A stretch of DNA of 24,332 nt from Muribaculaceae bacterium. Its GTDB lineage: Bacteria > Bacteroidota > Bacteroidia > Bacteroidales > Muribaculaceae. The first letter of the stretch is position 1, and each line of letters starts with the position of its first letter. A program made the translations under genes and the position numbers. The notes below the pieces were generated by a model that worked only from the letters and a program-made list of their open reading frames with translations, was not told the origin of the DNA and ran no database searches. Below, piece by piece: positions 23,433 through 24,332 of the stretch. Location of the stretch: contig VSPE01000035.1 of NCBI GenBank assembly GCA_009775225.1, positions 1 through 24,332 of the forward strand, given 5' to 3'.

Positions 23433-23631
23433 CGCAGAGATAGTCCCGAAGAATTAAGAGATTGTCTAAAACTATTTGGAAACAATTATTCCTTTTGTGG
23501 CTTTATCCTCAATCCAGATAAACAAAAAAATAACATATTGACTATTAGTGAATAAAAAACAATCTAGAACGACTTGGCTACATTAGCCAAGAAACAGCCC
23601 GAATATTTCTTAATTTTTTGATATAAAATTA
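23433..23631. other. AT-rich spacer upstream of the TerB-like gene
   Basis: The 339-base gap 23366-23704 has no credible gene. Besides the terminator it holds one AAACAATTAT motif (23480-23489), the perfect inverted repeat CTTGGCTA-CAT-TAGCCAAG (23573-23591), and the promoter at 23632. Confidence 0.7.
23573..23591. promoter_or_regulatory. Operator-like inverted repeat upstream of the TerB-like gene
   Basis: CTTGGCTA and TAGCCAAG form a perfect 8-bp inverted repeat around CAT, 41 bases upstream of the -33 box. No T-run follows directly, so a protein-binding site fits better than a terminator. Confidence 0.45.
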
Positions 23632-23662
23632 TTGGAGCTATTGAATATTCATATTAACTTTG
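23632..23662 (+). promoter_or_regulatory. Promoter of the TerB-like gene
   Basis: TTG (23632-23634), a 20-base spacer and TAACTTTG (23655-23662) lie about 42 bases before ATG 23705. The leader is A-rich with no Shine-Dalgarno, as usual in Bacteroidota. Confidence 0.8.
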
Positions 23663-23704
23663 TGAAACAAACTCAATTTTATCAACCAATCAAATATAAT
23701 TACA

Positions 23705-24148
23705 ATGGGATTATTTGATAAAGCGTTCTCCAAAGCGCCGAAAGCAGAACCACTTAACGCACAGGAAGCCTTTGCAGGTATTGCTGTAGCAATGGCAGGT
23801 GCCGACGGCAGCATCGCCGAATCGGAATGGGCAGGTATCGTAAACTACATCCGACGTCTGCGTCTGTACGAGAACTACTCCGACCCCGCCTTCGACAAGA
23901 TGTTCGACAAGGTATTCCGCATCCTTCGCAACGAAGGCCCCGCAGCTCTCGTTGATGCCTCTGTAAAGGGTCTTCCCGAAGACCTCAAGCTTACCTCTTT
24001 CGCATGCGCTGTCGACATAGCACTCGCCGACGGAGTTGTGGAGGACGAAGAGAAGGAAATCATCAACCAGCTTGCCGAAGCTCTCGAAATCTCCGAGCAG
24101 GTTGCTGTTCAGATTATCGAAGTACTCATCATCAAGAATAAAGCTTAA
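23705..24148 (+). CDS. TerB-like (tellurite-resistance TerB family) small protein
   Basis: This 147-residue, all-helical, acidic protein has no signal peptide. Its two helical halves repeat a TerB-type pattern: AVAMAGADGSIAESEW at ~26-41 and AVDIALADGVVEDEEKE at ~101-117. Each has the acidic ADG-[I/V]-x-E motif that in the TerB fold is thought to bind metal ions. The family is named for tellurite resistance, but most members have no proven link to tellurite and many act in membrane or stress contexts. The gene is alone between a good promoter and a very strong terminator, and an operator-like inverted repeat lies upstream, suggesting independent regulation. No other ter genes are present. Fold assignment is fairly sure; role is unknown. 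Confidence 0.82.
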   Translation: MGLFDKAFSKAPKAEPLNAQEAFAGIAVAMAGADGSIAESEWAGIVNYIRRLRLYENYSDPAFDKMFDKVFRILRNEGPAALVDASVKGLPEDLKLTSFACAVDIALADGVVEDEEKEIINQLAEALEISEQVAVQIIEVLIIKNKA

Positions 24149-24177
24149 TCCACACAGATAAAGTCTAAAAACATACT

Positions 24178-24230
24178 CTAAGAAAAAACTTCACGCCGGT
24201 CTCAGTTGTCGGCGTGAAGTTTTTTCTTAG
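24178..24230. terminator. Very strong bidirectional terminator
   Basis: 24178-24198 is the exact reverse complement of 24210-24230: a perfect 21-bp stem with an 11-base loop. The GC-rich part is ACTTCACGCCG, and A6/T6 runs on either side supply a T tract on both strands. It ends the TerB-like gene and would also stop leftward transcripts. Confidence 0.92.
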
Positions 24231-24332
24231 AGGTTGTTTAATAATCATTGTTAAGGACAGGGTGGTGAATTTTATGTTAAGGTGCAGTTTACGAGGAGGG
24301 AGCATAGCCCGCTATGTGACCGACGAGTAAAT
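24231..24332. mobile_element. Left part of a structured repeat or insertion-type element (truncated by window end)
   Basis: No gene is seen here. The last 45 bases fold into one hairpin: TTTAC/GTAAA at the base (24288-24292 with 24327-24331), CATAGC/GCTATG at the tip (24303-24308 with 24311-24316), and between them G-C pairs alternating with three tandem G-A/A-G mismatches. GTTAAGGA (24250-24257) and GTTAAGGT (24276-24283) are near-direct repeats. The style recalls Bacteroidota mobile or REP-like elements, but the rest lies outside the window, so the class is not established. Confidence 0.4.

Noticed and set aside
1..24332. tRNA, rRNA, complete insertion sequence or prophage genes
   Set aside because: I found no tRNA-like cloverleaf, rRNA sequence, transposase, integrase or phage structural protein in the window.

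Overview
The window looks like a chromosomal segment of a Bacteroidales bacterium, most likely a gut Muribaculaceae-type organism. The reasons are: GC-rich genes set in very AT-rich spacers; promoters of the Bacteroidota type (TTG/TTTG about 19-20 bases before TAnnTTTG) with no clear Shine-Dalgarno sites; a short Bacteroidota-type primary sigma factor; lipoproteins with Bacteroidota surface-export signals; type IX secretion (T9SS) tail domains; and families largely typical of this phylum (DUF5689, PCMD, DUF2851). The taxon is inferred from these traits, not from a database match.

Layout. (1) Bases 1-3053: the end of one gene and all of a second, both carrying a ~130-residue beta-rich repeat module. 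The second is a surface lipoprotein (DUF5689 + OB-like domain + three repeats) whose repeats are nearly identical in DNA. (2) 3247-4932: a lipoprotein combining an OmpA-like segment with TPRs, flanked by terminators. (3) 5239-8418: an operon of two paralogous outer-membrane beta-barrels and a PCMD lipoprotein. (4) 8439-8614: nested palindromes plus a terminator between convergent genes. (5) 8650-11841, minus strand: rubrerythrin, a HAD phosphatase overlapping tcdA, and rpoD. (6) 12066-18072, divergent from rpoD: an unrecognised one-pass membrane protein, a secreted GH31 enzyme, riboflavin synthase and a DUF2851 protein, closely spaced behind one visible promoter. (7) 18144-23365: two large multidomain secreted proteins with T9SS-like tails. 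(8) 23705-24148: a small TerB-like protein with its own promoter and a very strong terminator. (9) 24231-24332: the start of a structured, mobile-element-like sequence cut by the window edge.

Most of the window serves the cell envelope: surface lipoproteins, outer-membrane barrels, T9SS cargo and a periplasmic glycosidase. Housekeeping genes (rpoD, tcdA, ribE, rubrerythrin) lie between. The least explained items are the homogenised repeat lipoprotein and its upstream paralogue, the barrel-barrel-PCMD operon, the membrane protein opposite rpoD, the recurring AAACAATTAAA spacer motif, and the hairpin at the right edge whose stem is built of stacked tandem G-A mismatches.
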